Part shown: positions 12,118 through 23,013 of the stretch, in pieces
Layout of the letters: the number at the start of each line of letters is the position of its first letter
How positions within the stretch are numbered: position 1 is the stretch's first letter
DNA from: Acanthosoma haemorrhoidale
Taxonomy: Eukaryota; Arthropoda; Insecta; Hemiptera; Acanthosomatidae
NCBI GenBank assembly: GCA_930367205.1
Contig: OV884011.1
Location: 172,123,226 to 172,187,225, forward strand
DNA: 64,000 nt
Direction: 5' to 3'
Notes under the pieces: generated by a model
Databases searched by the model: none
Told to the model about the DNA's origin: nothing
What the model saw: the letters and a program-made list of their open reading frames with translations, nothing else
Program-made: the position numbers and the translations under genes

Positions 12118-12520
12118 TTTAAATACTTCAAAGCCGAATGAAGAAAAGGAGTAGGAAAATTCGCTTATCGATTTCCCAATGGAGGAATCATATCCGTTAA
12201 AGACTTCAAATTAAACAATGAAACTTCAATGTCAAAGTAGTGTCCTTTATTCTCATTTTAGGCAAGTTACATTGATGGATTCTATAGAGAAAAAAACAAG
12301 ATCTAAACAAATGCTACTGGAAGCTAATCTATCGACTTTTGAAACAAAGGATCAAAACCAACACTACATTGACTTAAATACACCAACACATTGAGACTAA
12401 GAATGACTTACGTAGTGCGGATCATTTCCTGAAATTAAAATACTCCCAAATCTGAACCTTCAAATTACCCGCTATTTCATACATTATTTGAACTTGGCAC
12501 AAAAGTATTCTTTTCCTTAC

Positions 12521-12632
12521 AAATTTAGCCCAAAACCAGTTGTAAGTAATTCCTTGAATTGATTTTTCCTGTAAGATAATATATTTTGTTCCTTTATCAT
12601 CCGCCACTATCACCAAAAAATCGGAGCAAACT
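12521..12632 (-). CDS. Candidate 112-nt exon (minus strand)
   Basis: Acceptor CTATTCACATTTCAG before 12632 and donor AAATTT/GTAAGG after 12521. One leading base, then 37 codons: VCSDFLVIVADDKGTKYIIL, then QEKSIQGITYNWFWAKF. The pattern A/V-V-C followed by two beta strands around a D-x-K/G turn reminded me of the editing-domain edge of isoleucyl-type tRNA synthetases. The diagnostic W-T motif that should precede it is not visible nearby, so I do not assign it. Confidence 0.33.
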
Positions 12633-13008
12633 CTGAAATGTGAATAGGTTTGCGGGTTTATAAATATTTCTTTTTCTAAACGTTTTCATTTATTCAATTT
12701 GAATTCTTAATAATTAAAATTAACAAATGGAAATACATTGAACAACTAAGGGGTATAAAGATGGAACTCACAATTATTGTACACTCAGCTATTGAGCGAT
12801 TGTATTTTTGTTCGCTTTAGGGCCATTTATGCTCGCATATACACGATCATATCCCTATTTTTGAGTTTTAATTAATTTATTTATTTTATTTCATGTTGCA
12901 TGTTTTTAATTATTCAACTTATTATTAAAGAGATTTATAAACCTGTCTTTGGGTGTTGATACTATTGAAAAAATCATCTATGTATCTTATGTATCCGGGT
13001 TATAACTA

Positions 13009-13693
13009 CGAGAGAAGCCTGAAAAGTTTCCGACCTCAACATGAAGATAGCAGCAGTCATAAATAAAAGCTAGTGAATTTCGTTGTTCATCTGTTGACAG
13101 TTACTCACCAAAGTTTCAGCCATTTCGGACGCGCAGTTGTTGTGTAACAGTCGTTTAAGTGAGACGATGTGAGTGTTTTTATGAAAATGGGCAAAATCGA
13201 GTATCAAGCTGTCATTAAATATTTGTTTTTGAAAGGCAATACGCCTTCGCAAATCAAAGATGAGTTGGATTCTGTGTATGAAGACTCAGCATCATCTTTT
13301 ACCACAGTGCAATTTTGGGTACCTGAATTCAAACGTGGTCGTAACAGCTTGGGAGACGATGAACAATCGGGACGTCCAAAAACTGCAACTACCGACGAAA
13401 ACATGGCCAAAGTTCACCAAATGGTGCTAGACAACCGACTTCTTTTTGTTCCCTCATCTAAAAATTGCGCTCGGAGGACAGAGATTTTCGTCAAATGAAG
13501 AGACAATCATCTTCGTGAACGATTATTTTGCAGAGAAAAACGCCGAGTACTATTTGGACGGGTTACAGAGATGGTAGCATCGCTGGGAGAAGTGTGTAGC
13601 GTTACAATGAGACTATGTTGAAAAATAAAAAATAAATTTCTGAAAAAACGTCTTGTATCTTTGTTAGGTCGGAAACTTTTCAGACCACCCTCG
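13009..13693 (+). mobile_element. mariner transposon, internally deleted (685 bp)
   Basis: Flanked by TA on both sides (13007-13008 and 13694-13695). The terminal inverted repeats are 28 bp (13009-13036 and 13666-13693), 24 of 28 positions matching, with the shared core CTGAAAAGTTTCCGACCT. Full mariners are about 1.3 kb; here roughly half of the transposase gene, including the catalytic DDD region, is missing. It could only move with transposase supplied in trans, and two of the four terminal mismatches lie within 8 bp of the left end. Confidence 0.93.
13181..13638 (+). pseudogene. mariner transposase remnant (N- and C-terminal parts only)
   Basis: The first part, from ATG 13181 or 13187, encodes the helix-turn-helix region of a mariner transposase, recognisable from QIKDELDSVYEDS and the linker LGDDEQSGRPKTATTDEN. 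About 85 codons in, the frame jumps (near 13440-13490) straight to the C-terminal segment, which contains SSNEETI, YFAEKNAEYYLDG and HRWEKC in the next frame. The whole catalytic domain is gone. The C-terminal part also has two in-frame stops, a TAG before HRWEKC and a TGA where family members have Gly. It cannot make active transposase. Confidence 0.92.
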
Positions 13694-13904
13694 TATGTCC
13701 CGCGTACCCCTTAGGCCTAAATAATAAATGTTTAATGGATACGATATATAATATCCTACAAGAAGAAATATAATTTATATTAAAACAAAATGTTAATGAA
13801 AAATTAGCAGGCTTTATTGATGTATATATTGATCCTTGCTCTGTGTGTGACTTCTAATAAAGGCCCCTGTATTGGGAATATTGAGGCTGGGCAATAGAAA
13901 CGAT

Positions 13905-14045
13905 AGCTAATAGCAGGTGTGCAGGTTCAATCTTTTAGCGGTGCCGGCAGAAGATAGATTTCCTGGCGAGTGGCTCTTCCGAACCATGGGGTCAGCCTCT
14001 CTCAGCCACGGACCACACAAATTATATCAATCTTCCTCAGGATAA
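13905..14045 (+). mobile_element. tRNA-like SINE remnant
   Basis: GATAGCTAATAGCAGGTGTG, then the B-box GGTTCAATC and a GC-rich body with GGGTCAGCCTCTCTCAGCC. The head is incomplete. Confidence 0.4.
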
Positions 14046-14337
14046 ATTAAGTTACACTAAATTCTCAGATTGGAATTGAATACCTTAACAGGAAAAAATA
14101 ACAAAAAAAATGTTGCAAGTTCCCCTCAAAATGTTTCACTTGTGGAAGGAGATATGAACATGTTTATTCCTCAATCCCTCTTGATCTCAAAATCCATATT
14201 ATCACAAAATACTCATATTAAATATTTAAGATACATTTTGAATATTCAAGCTAATGGGTTCGGGGCAAACGATCCTATGTATACATAAATGGCTTGTGCT
14301 AAAATATGTAAATACTCGTTATATCTATGTTTTACAG

Positions 14338-14561
14338 CACGAGGAGTTAATTGCGGCTGTAAATTGCAAACAAAAAAACAAATCATCCTATCAAAAGGAT
14401 TCCATTACGCTTCCTTTGATGAGGATGTAATTTACATGTCCAAAGGACTCTCTTCATTAGAGTTCTTGTCCGATATTTGTGTTACTTCCAGGAAACGGTT
14501 CAATGGATATAGCATTTTTTTCAAAGCTAGTTGGTGTAAATATAGAAAAAAAATATTGTAA
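14338..14561 (+). CDS. Candidate terminal exon, CUB-domain-like end
   Basis: The strong acceptor CTATGTTTTACAG precedes 14338. The frame (two leading bases) runs 73 codons to TAA at 14559-14561, and AATAAATAAAG follows within 25 bp, as for a last exon with a polyadenylation signal. The end of the protein, KGLSSLEFLSDICVTS, then RKRFNGYSIFFKAS, has the layout of a CUB-domain C-terminus (hydrophobic-F-x-S-D ... G-[FY]-x-[IL]-x-[FY]-x-A). The rest of a CUB domain would lie in upstream exons that I could not locate. Family call is tentative. Confidence 0.38.
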
Positions 14562-16121
14562 TTGAATACCTTGTTTGGTAAATAAATAAAGATATAAAAT
14601 GAACCATGGGGTATGGTATGATATGGGGTAGTGATTTAAACCCTGAAGCCCCTCTGAGGGCCTAGAGGGACATGTTAGGGGAAGTTTCAATTGAATTAAA
14701 GAAAAGCATAACTTCAGATTGTTTTTTCAATGATTTATTATAGAAACGTGTAACGCAGAAGAGATTGAATGAAACGTTTTTATAACGCATATTTAATTAT
14801 CAGGACTTAAGAGGAATTGTAAGAATTTTTTTTTATCGCCAAACCCTTATGATTTCGTTCAAGCGTCATTATTCATAACCATTATTCATGGCTTTTAAGG
14901 CATTCATTTTGTATTTATGTTTGCTTTATGTCCTCATGACATGAAAAAGTATGATAAAACTATTAAAATATTTGGCATTAAAAGGTAATAATTACAGTGA
15001 AACTTCAACGTCACGAAGGAAACCCTTGCTTTGCTAGAATATTTATTATTTAAAATGTACCGTGTTTTGGTCTAAGGCGTTATTTCAAAAGCCATAGCAA
15101 ACATAAATGAATTATTTAAACTTTAAATTAATAAATGAACGTTACCAATGGCTTATTATAACGTTGCACGTATGATACAGGCGGAAACGGTATGATCGTA
15201 AACGTTGTTTTCCCTCTCTTAAGATTCCGGTTCTGTTTCAACTTCTGAACCGTTCTTTTCCAGCACCAGCGGCTCGTGGTTTATTTCAATGGTTACATTT
15301 CAGGTCTATTCATGGCGTGCGTGTTGTGCCATCACAATAGGCCACACCACCGGTTCAATTCATCCTCTAAACCCCCGCGGCAACAAATTATTTCAACGAT
15401 GAATTCAACGGATATTTGAAATACTCCCACTGTCAACGGGTGAATTACTCATGAATATGATTCTGAAATTAATTAATATTTAATTAATCAGGTGACAAAC
15501 GAACTTTCATTGACGTTTCCCAATAGATAGAATATATTTTGAGTCATGAATATTACTTTTTCTATTGACATGAATATCTGGTACCTAATTTCAACAGACT
15601 TAAAGTATTGTCCAAACTCGTACGCCATATCAAAAGGATCTACACTCAAACAGGTAAATGGCTTTTGAATGTTTATCTGTGTGTCTGATATTGTGTTTTA
15701 CAATTGAAACGGTAAACATGTTTAAAGGTATATCGAAGAGTGGGTGCACATTAGGTATAAAGTGTTTTACATATTTTCAGATATAATACATAACATACTA
15801 TGGGGTATTAAATAATAGTGAATTCTAACTGAAAAAATGTTATCCCCGTAACTATAAACGAACATGCATATTTCTCCCTCTAAAGCTGTCTCGAGTAACT
15901 GCTGAGAAGCAGTCACAAATTTGAAGCAGTCTCGATTTTTCCGGATAGTTTCTAGAAGCCAATAACAAAAGTTGGTCATTTATAGCGATTTTAAAAAGTG
16001 TTTTGTTCATTGTAATTAGTATTTAAATTGGTTATATTGGACTTTTGTCAGTCAATGCCCCTTGTGTTTGTAATGACCTAAAACAAAGATACATGAAATG
16101 AACGATGGAGCCGTTAGATCT
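14562..16121. other. No gene; possible conserved non-coding part at 15180-15490
   Basis: 15180-15440 is more complex and GC-richer than its surroundings (AGCACCAGCGGCTCGTGGTT, CACACCACCGGTTCAATTC). It is followed by clustered TAAT cores at 15470-15490 (AATTAATATTTAATTAATC), which could be homeodomain sites. No ORF. Confidence 0.3.
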
Positions 16122-16262
16122 CTACAATAATGACAATTCAGCAAAGTATGATTCGTTCTGAGGGGTAAGGGCAAAAAATATTTTAGGTGTTCCATTCCAG
16201 TTGTCAGCGCACGCCATGACCTCTCCAGGAGAATCCAACATGAACGGAGGGATGAAGGCCAT
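16122..16262 (-). CDS. Small unidentified ORF (46 aa)
   Basis: ATG in good context (AAATGG) at 16260-16262, stop TAG at 16122. Reads MAFIPPFMLDSPGEVMACAD, then NWNGTPKIFFALTPQNESYF. A longer overlapping frame on the same strand (16052-16426) is also open, from a TTG. Protein-like composition, no known family. Confidence 0.22.
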   Translation of the reverse strand: MAFIPPFMLDSPGEVMACADNWNGTPKIFFALTPQNESYFAELSLL

Positions 16263-16426
16263 TTACGCTTCTTAATTTCTTGTCTTTTTCCCTTTCCGGT
16301 GGGGTTGCGGCCCTCTATCCTCTCACCACTTACGCAACCGTCAAGTACTAAGCTTCCTGGACCCCTTGCCATAAAAACGTACCCCGTAATGAAAAACGCA
16401 TCCATGGGTTTTATAAAAGTGTTCAA

Positions 16427-17972
16427 ACTTTTCGTTTTTCGTGCTTTTTTTTTTTGCCTTTCAAATATTTAAATTGGAGTTATTTTTCATTTCTTTATTT
16501 GGAGTTATTTTTCATTTCTTTATTGGCTAAAGTTTATTAGAGGTTACTAGTATGGGCTCTAATATATTTCTTATAATTCATAGATTATTACTAGATATGA
16601 TAGTCACAATATACTATAAGGATGGTATGTCATATAACTTTATTTGCTTTGTGACCATTATATGAATGGGTAATGCCTACTCTAGATGGGTTTCCGAAGG
16701 CTCTGTGGTCCCATCTAATTCGTAATAATGCCTTGTCCTCCAATTTTTTATGACAATCGTTATAACATATTTGAAATTTAAAACTGATAATAATAGCCAT
16801 TATTTAAATCTTGCAGATTACGGAACCAAATTAAAATTCTTGACTACCAGATTATTAATAATATAATCAGTAATACAAAAGTAGTTTTGATTATGCGTAA
16901 ATATAACAATGCGCCCACTCTCACGAATAGCGTATCTGACTATATGTGGATTAGAAAAAAAAAATCTCGAATCTAAGGGATGTCAAGTAGGTACGGTAGA
17001 AAAATTGGTACTATATTCTAGAGGGAAATCGAGGCCCCATACGTTAAACTTCAAGAGGCAACAAAACGCAATAAGCCTAGGAACGCGATAACGCGATAAT
17101 CATCCGGAAGCAAAAATTGATTCAAACTCAAAAATGTAGATATACACTAGTAAATCATGTACATGTTATAATGAAAAACACTAAAAACATACTTTAACAA
17201 TAAATTGCATGTGTTTTTGTCTTTCGTGGCCATCGTAAAACGTACTCTCGCCTATTTAGACAAGAAGATAGGCTCACCATGCATGAGTTCAGCAGACATT
17301 CCCGTGGCTTTCCTAAACGTAACTCTCGTGGATGTTAAGGGATTACTGCATATTTTCGCTTAAAGGTGTCTATTGATATTCATTTATAGTTTTTTTCGCG
17401 TCTGCTATCACCTTAAGAGACAAATTTCGTATTTATTAAATTTGAACAAAATAATTTTGGGTCATTATTTGCTTGAAAACTTAAGGAACACAAGCCCAGG
17501 AACGTGTAATTATTCAAAGTTAAAATTAAATCCCTAAATAATACTATTTACCTTTACAATGAACCTGTAACATTAGTACATTATGATTAAAATTAGATCC
17601 TTACTTATTGTTTTTTACAAAAGGTAACGTTTCTTTACCAATTTGTTAGGAATAGTCTTGCCTTTTTTATCATTAGATAAAATAAGCACATAGACTCTTA
17701 GATGATTGATTTATATTTAATTTTTTTCGCGTAAATATGTTCTCAAAACATGCACATAAAGAAAAGGTACATCGATGGTTGTATATGCCATATACTGTAT
17801 ATGGTTTTATATGAAATCAATAGCAATCAACGGCAATTCATGTTCGTAATGAAAGGGGGTTGCTTAGCTAAGGCCACACGGCAAGTGCTTTACTTACACT
17901 GAACCTAAATTTACACCGCACTACCTTAGCTGGAGCTAACACTACTTCATATGAGATCCTATTACACTGTCA
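16427..17972. other. No certain gene
   Basis: AT-rich. 17278-17345 on the minus strand has a weak exon-like stretch: acceptor ATATGCAG, donor ATG/GTGAGC and 22 open codons with TSTRVTFRKATGMSAELMH. Support is low. Confidence 0.35.
16475..16522. repeat. 24-bp tandem duplicate
   Basis: Two copies of TTGGAGTTATTTTTCATTTC plus TTTA, back to back. It lies 50 bp left of the ORF at 16122-16262 and has no visible function. Confidence 0.85.
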
Positions 17973-17999
17973 TGATCAAAGCCATTTGCGCTTTGATCA
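17973..17999. promoter_or_regulatory. Inverted pair of TCF/LEF-like sites
   Basis: TGATCAAAG (17973-17981) and CTTTGATCA (17991-17999) are exact inverted copies around the 9-bp spacer CCATTTGCG. CTTTGATC is the core bound by TCF/LEF (pangolin) factors. A pair can arise by chance or as a simple hairpin, so regulatory function is inference only. It lies 180 bp from the candidate exon at 18180. Confidence 0.25.
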
Positions 18000-18179
18000 A
18001 GAATTGTACCGGGAGAAAAAAGAAGAAAGGTTTTTTAAAAAGCACACAGATAAAAAAATAAAGAAGCGAAACCAAATATTAAAACATCATGGTCGAATTG
18101 GCATGGTTCACTGTTTTGCCTAGCGTTAATCTAAACGGTTCATTGCTTTTGGAGGTAATTAGTGAAGCGTTTTACTCAC

Positions 18180-18239
18180 TGTTGGTTCCGTTGTATGTGC
18201 CATCGCCGCTGCCAAACACAATGTGAACAGTGTTGCCAC
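18180..18239 (-). CDS. Candidate 60-nt host exon (minus strand)
   Basis: The minus strand shows an acceptor TATTTTTCAG directly before 18239 and a donor GTGAGTAAAA directly after 18180, both near consensus, around exactly 60 nt. Two frames are open. One (phase 1 on both sides) reads GNTVHIVFGSGDGTYNGTN, with an almost perfect purine-any-pyrimidine codon pattern and an N-G-T glycosylation site. The other (phase 0 on both sides) reads VATLFTLCLAAAMAHTTEPT, which looks like the hydrophobic core and A-x-A cleavage site of a signal peptide. Codon texture favours the first. Either way the exon is symmetric and could be skipped without a frame change. No neighbouring exon could be linked to it. Confidence 0.5.
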
Positions 18240-18594
18240 CTGAAAAATACCGTTTTCATTTTAGTTATTTCTATAAAAGACTAAGCATTTTATATATATC
18301 ATATTAATATTCTCATCATACAACGCATAAGTACCTGATGATAATTTAAAAAAATTTGGTAATGGAGGAATTAAAACAACCTTAGATCTATCTAAATGTT
18401 CCAAGAAATAAGGTAACTGAGATTTAATAATAAAAAAAAAATTAAATTATAATAAATGGATTTCAGTCATAAATTGGGTCAAAGGGCAGGAAACTTTTTA
18501 AGCTTATAAAGGATTATAAACATTTTATGTTAATAAGTAGACTCTTAAATTTAATATTGGGGCTACATGATCTCTAATTAAGAGAAAATAAGAG

Positions 18595-18616
18595 ACTCTC
18601 TCTAATTAGAGAGAGT
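18595..18616. repeat. 22-bp perfect palindrome
   Basis: ACTCTCTCTAATTAGAGAGA plus GT, centred on TAATTA, in an AT-rich stretch. A shorter related string, TCTCTAATTA, lies just upstream at 18571-18580. Confidence 0.85.
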
Positions 18617-19879
18617 ATTAACCAGCATAAAAGCTAAAATTTTGATGTTTCATGACCTGCTGAAAATGGCAGGAAAACTCTAAAGTATTTTATATAATTT
18701 ATTAATATGAAAATCTCATCGCACTGGATATATTCACCTTATTTTTCTTCCTGTTTACAGTAAACTATTCAAACATGTCATTTATTCTGAATGAATTTCA
18801 CACTGTCATGCCCAGTACTACCTGAGCTGTGATACATTGCTAAAGCACGGCCAATGTGGTTGGTCAGCAGCTTGCCGACCTTTCCAGATAAGCTTTAGTA
18901 CGATTGCGTTGTATGTTGCTGAGTGATTCGTGATAAATATGAGTTGTTAATAATGCGAACCAAAATTTGTTACTCTAGGAACTGCTTGAATGAAGTGATT
19001 CATTCGTAACTTCCAGCGAATCAGATCCTCATCAAACCCTTATCAATTTATATTTGTTCAGTGTTTAGTCCCAATATAGTGGCTGGTCAAAACTAGATAG
19101 GAATGAAAGCTTATGAATATTATTATTCTGAGTTAGTGCCATTTGGATAATTGGAGAAATTGAGCGTGAACAGTTATGGAACTATTCTATTCAAGAGGCG
19201 AATCCTGCATGTAAATCTAATATAATCTGTTGACTGAAAGCCACTTGGTTAGGATTGTACATTTCCATCTAATTTGGTGCTTTCAATATAATTAGTTAGT
19301 CAGCCACTTAGCTACGTATAAATTATTATTTAATCAAATTTTCAGAGGAAATGATGTTTCAAATATCTTTATATGCTTATGTGATAAAAAACCATGATTA
19401 CAAATGAAGACAGATTTTTAATTTTAGCAGATTCTCATTACTTTGTTCTGGCTTTTCTTCAAAATAGCTACACTAAAAAAAAATACATTCAAGTTTTAGT
19501 GATTTTTTACGTTAAGCCAAGATTAGCAAACCGATTAACTAATCTTATAACGAAATAACCCATAAATTCGTTGCCTTTCAAGATAATGCACATTAACCTT
19601 AAATAGGTTTTGAAGGATTCACCTACTTTCCCGGGACAACAACTGAACAAACCTCTTATGCGAGTCAAGGAAAACGTAGAAGCATAACGATGTGTACATA
19701 GATCACAGGGCAAATAACGAGCTCAGCATTTTTGAGCTTCTAATCAATCAATATATAGGAAGGTATAATACTCATATATATTTTTTGGAATAATGTATTT
19801 TTATTCCCAGCGGTACAAACAAAAATTTAATTTTTCACTAAGTATTTGAAGTTATTAGTTCAAAATGAGTATTAACAAT
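18617..19879. other. No gene seen
   Basis: AT-rich, with moderately complex patches (18780-18930, 19500-19720). A minus-strand frame at 19507-19713 is open but starts with a non-ATG codon and has no good boundaries. Confidence 0.45.
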
Positions 19880-19965
19880 GGATTGAACCCGGATCCTTCA
19901 TTAGCCGGTCGATATCTCTATATACTGAGCAATTGGTGTAGAGCCCGAGCTAGGCCAATATGAAC
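19880..19965 (-). mobile_element. tRNA-like SINE head, minus strand
   Basis: The plus strand reads GGATTGAACCCGGATCC, which is an inverted B-box (GGGTTCAATCC), and 50 bp on GCAATTGGTGTAGAGCCCGA, an inverted A-box region. The spacing fits a tRNA head, but the stems do not pair as a gene. Confidence 0.45.
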
Positions 19966-20471
19966 TATCTTTAGATAGATATGCTAATTGAGCTAAATAC
20001 ATGCTCACACATGCAGTACGTTAAATGTCACAGCATGGGACGTATATATTCCAAATACAAATGCCAACTCCTTCGGGACTCTTCCTTATTTAACCAAACT
20101 CTTATTTTGAATTTGCCTCCTCAACCATTTCACCATCGTCTTCATCCTATAACCCTTCGCTCTCGACATCTGCTTCCCAAGCATACATGCCCACTCGATG
20201 TATCATCCCTCAGACACTTCGACTATGGCTGGGTGGTGATGAGGATTGAGAGGACTCGAGGATAGATTGGAGCAAATCATGAACAGCTTCGTTAGATTAG
20301 TCTTTGGGACTCAGCGGGGTCACCCACTTCTGTGCCACGTCTCTCTTCTCTTTCCGTGGATATTTCCTTGGTTTATTTTTTATTTTGTATCAACCTGATG
20401 GTTTTCAATATATAAGGTTTTTATGTATTGTTGTGTTTTTTTTTTTTTGCATCTAGATCAATATATATGAT

Positions 20472-20473
<2 letters not shown>

Positions 20474-20502
<29 letters not shown>

Positions 20503-20778
20503 CATAGCTCTTAAACTTATAACAAATAGGATGTGGGAAAAATAAAAGGAAAATTATTTTGGATTGATGGGTGCCTTTCACTAAGGGGAGTCCCATTTGA
20601 AGGAAGTATGAGAAGGATATGGGGTGTGGGATGCCTAAAGGAGACGGGTGGGTTCGGAAAGGTAGTGAGAGTCTACCTATGGTGGAGCCTAGGGGTACTA
20701 GGCATTAGTTTGTAGTCGGCCAGGTCATACCTGGCCCCGCCCCTGAAGGGGCTGTACTGTGTCGGCCTATCGGCCGAA
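20474..20778 (-). mobile_element. J1 LINE, 3' UTR only
   Basis: T run 20474-20502, then the J1 3' UTR to the string GTCGGCCTATCGGCCGA. It is flanked by ATATATGAT at 20463-20471 and 20779-20787, a probable target duplication. It is homologous to 6343-6610, including GAAGCCTGG-like and CGGCAGGGGC-like GC-rich parts. No RT coding remains. Confidence 0.85.
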
Positions 20779-20799
20779 ATATATGATCATATTTGCGGG

Positions 20800-20844
20800 T
20801 TTTTTTTTTTTTTTTTTTCTTCATAGCCCCTTTAAATTTACAGA
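20800..20844 (-). mobile_element. Tail-only LINE copy
   Basis: A T run at about 20800-20818, then TTCATAGCCCCTTTAAATTT ACAG. It matches the 40-bp tail at 9611-9650 and lies 20 bp from the end of the previous J1 copy. Confidence 0.65.
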
Positions 20845-21021
20845 TAATTATATATAATTATAGATCCTCTGGCGAATCTATTTACAAATTATTTTGTATT
20901 TCCTGTAGCATCACTACATTATACACAGGATTTGTTATTTTATAGAAATTATATAATGAATAAACAAGTATAATGATATACATTCTACATGACTTGACTG
21001 AACATGAGAAATGTGAAACCA

Positions 21022-21217
21022 CTAAATATTTGCGGTACACAGTAAATATTTTGATAAACCATGAGAGCTTCCACTTGCTACGAGAAGGGAAATGTTCTGA
21101 GGATCTTTCTTCTTGAAGATGATTTCTACGTCAAGACACCCATTGAATTCCTTTTTCCCGATTGGAGCACTACTTCTTGAAAATGATTCATTGACAAAAC
21201 ACACAAAGAAATTCATC
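21022..21217 (-). CDS. Candidate exon or small ORF (minus strand)
   Basis: The acceptor CCATTTTATCAG lies directly before 21217. One base later an ATG opens 64 codons to TAG at 21022: FSRSSAPIGKKEFNGCLDV, then EIIFKKKDPQNISLLVASG. Codon texture is good for this AT-rich region. It could be a last exon, but no AATAAA follows closely. Protein not recognised. Confidence 0.35.
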
Positions 21218-21410
21218 CTGATAAAATGGCCTCATAGCTATTTAAAATAAACAAACCAATGCAACGTTTAATCGCTACCAATTTATTTTCTACTGAACCC
21301 TAGTTATTAAATATGCCTAAAACAAATTGAAATAAATATATTCAAACAAATTAACCACCTCAATAGTTTCTCCTGGTAGTAACAAACCTACAAACTGCAC
21401 AATTTATATA

Positions 21411-22290
21411 CTCTGACGGGTCGAGATCGGTTGCAGGGGTTGGTACAGTTGTATGTCATGAAGATCAGCAACAGATGTATTCTCTACCCAAGGTCGCTAG
21501 CAGTTTATTCGGCGGAATTGTTTGCCAGGAACAAAGCCCTTAGTTTTGCAAGGTTATTATCAAATTGCAATACAGTCTTTTGTACTGCACTGTTCTGCAT
21601 TCCAGAAGATTAAAAAAGTGAATTTATGCGACCAAATAGTTTCTTCAAACCTTAAAGTACAAAAGTCTTACAAAATTGGAATTCAATGAAACAGTCTGCT
21701 GGCTACCGAAACATTGTGGTATAGGAAAGAATGAAGAAGCTGACCCTCTTGCCTGAGGTACCGTTTCCGAGATTGAACACTTGAGATGGTCCTTAGACGT
21801 GATGCTATCCAGAATTAGAAATCGGGAATAACTGGGATATCGATTAGAGCATACTTACCAAAAATAAGCTCATCGAGAATAAACCTCCGGTTGGAGCCTG
21901 GGATACATCCTACAGGTCCAACAGAAGACAGGAAGTCGTGTTTGATCGTCTAAGGATTGGCCATACCAGACTGACCTATTGCTACCTAATAGCTAATGAA
22001 TCTTGACATACCTGTGGATGCTGTGGATCTGAGCTAGCAGATAAGAAGCATATTTTGGTTGAATGTGCTGAAAGAGATGAAAAGGGGATATCATGTAGCA
22101 TCTCCTCTTTTATTACTGAAGCCCCTGCCAATTTGGAAGAATATCGGCAGTAATGAACTTTCTGGAGTCTCGGAGAATGCTTCAACATATTTGTCATATT
22201 GCCATTTATCTCATTATTTATTCGTATTTTTACTGTGCTCTTTTACTTATTTATTTTATTATTATTTGGGCTTTCCCATGACCATTCACA
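21411..22290 (+). pseudogene. RNase H and C-terminal part of an I/Loa/R1-like LINE ORF2
   Basis: Three recognisable pieces in order but in shifted frames: an RNase H start (TDGSRS-VAGVGTV, 21412 on), an RNase H end (WLPKHCGIGKNEEADPLA, 21709-21762), and the C-terminal motif block EVVFDRLRIGHTRLTYCYL followed by a CCHC-like knuckle (HTCGCCGSELADKKHILVEC). An RNase H domain in a non-LTR element points to the I group (I, Loa or R1-like), separate from J1 and J2. Several stops and frameshifts make it inactive, and no polymerase motifs remain in the window. Confidence 0.82.
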
Positions 22291-23013
22291 AGAACTAAGT
22301 ATGTTCAGAAAATATTATTTATGAAGCGAGGTGTGGCGTGGATTGTCAACCGACAGTTGCGCTTGTGGCGCCGTCTCCCTGCGATTCTGAAAAAAAACGG
22401 GTGACCAAAAGGCCAGAAGACGTAGCAACTACGCTGGACGTCTGAGCAGATTCGTGGCCATCAAGGTAATATCCCAAGAGCTATATCTTTGACTCCCCTT
22501 TCATCGTTTCTCAATATTCTAACTTTTAAGATGATTTATCAGAGAAGCTCTCTGCTTCGTCGAGGGGGGAGCATGAATGAGGGAGAAAAATGGCTGGCCA
22601 GCAAAACCATTTACAAGTATGTTTACCTAGAATTTCCACCACAGAACAATGATTAATCCCTATATATACGAGGAAGCTATACCACTCAACAATAGATCGT
22701 ATCATCAACCCACGGTTGCATTACGGAAGGGTATAATGTCGAAGTAGACATGTTGTAATTCCCCTAAAACCATAAACCTTATATACCGTATATTCTTTTC
22801 GGCCCTCATCACACTTGTATATATTATATATTTTTTTATTGACTAATTAAGCTTATCCGTAATGCTCAATCCACAATACAGTCCAATCATTAGTTAAAAT
22901 TCCAATGCGCACATTTACATCCACCATCCACTGACCTCCCGGTTGGCCTCAGGAATGCCTGGGACTTTGTTCTCACTATTGTGCTTACTCAAATCCATAT
23001 ATATATATATATA
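22291..23013. other. No gene seen
   Basis: A GC-richer patch at 22320-22470 (GGCGTGGATTGTCAACCGAC) follows the LINE remnant and may be its 3' UTR or another element. The rest is AT-rich. Confidence 0.4.

Noticed and set aside
17278..17345. 68-nt exon on the minus strand
   Set aside because: Acceptor weak and phases do not fit any neighbouring candidate; kept only as a remark.
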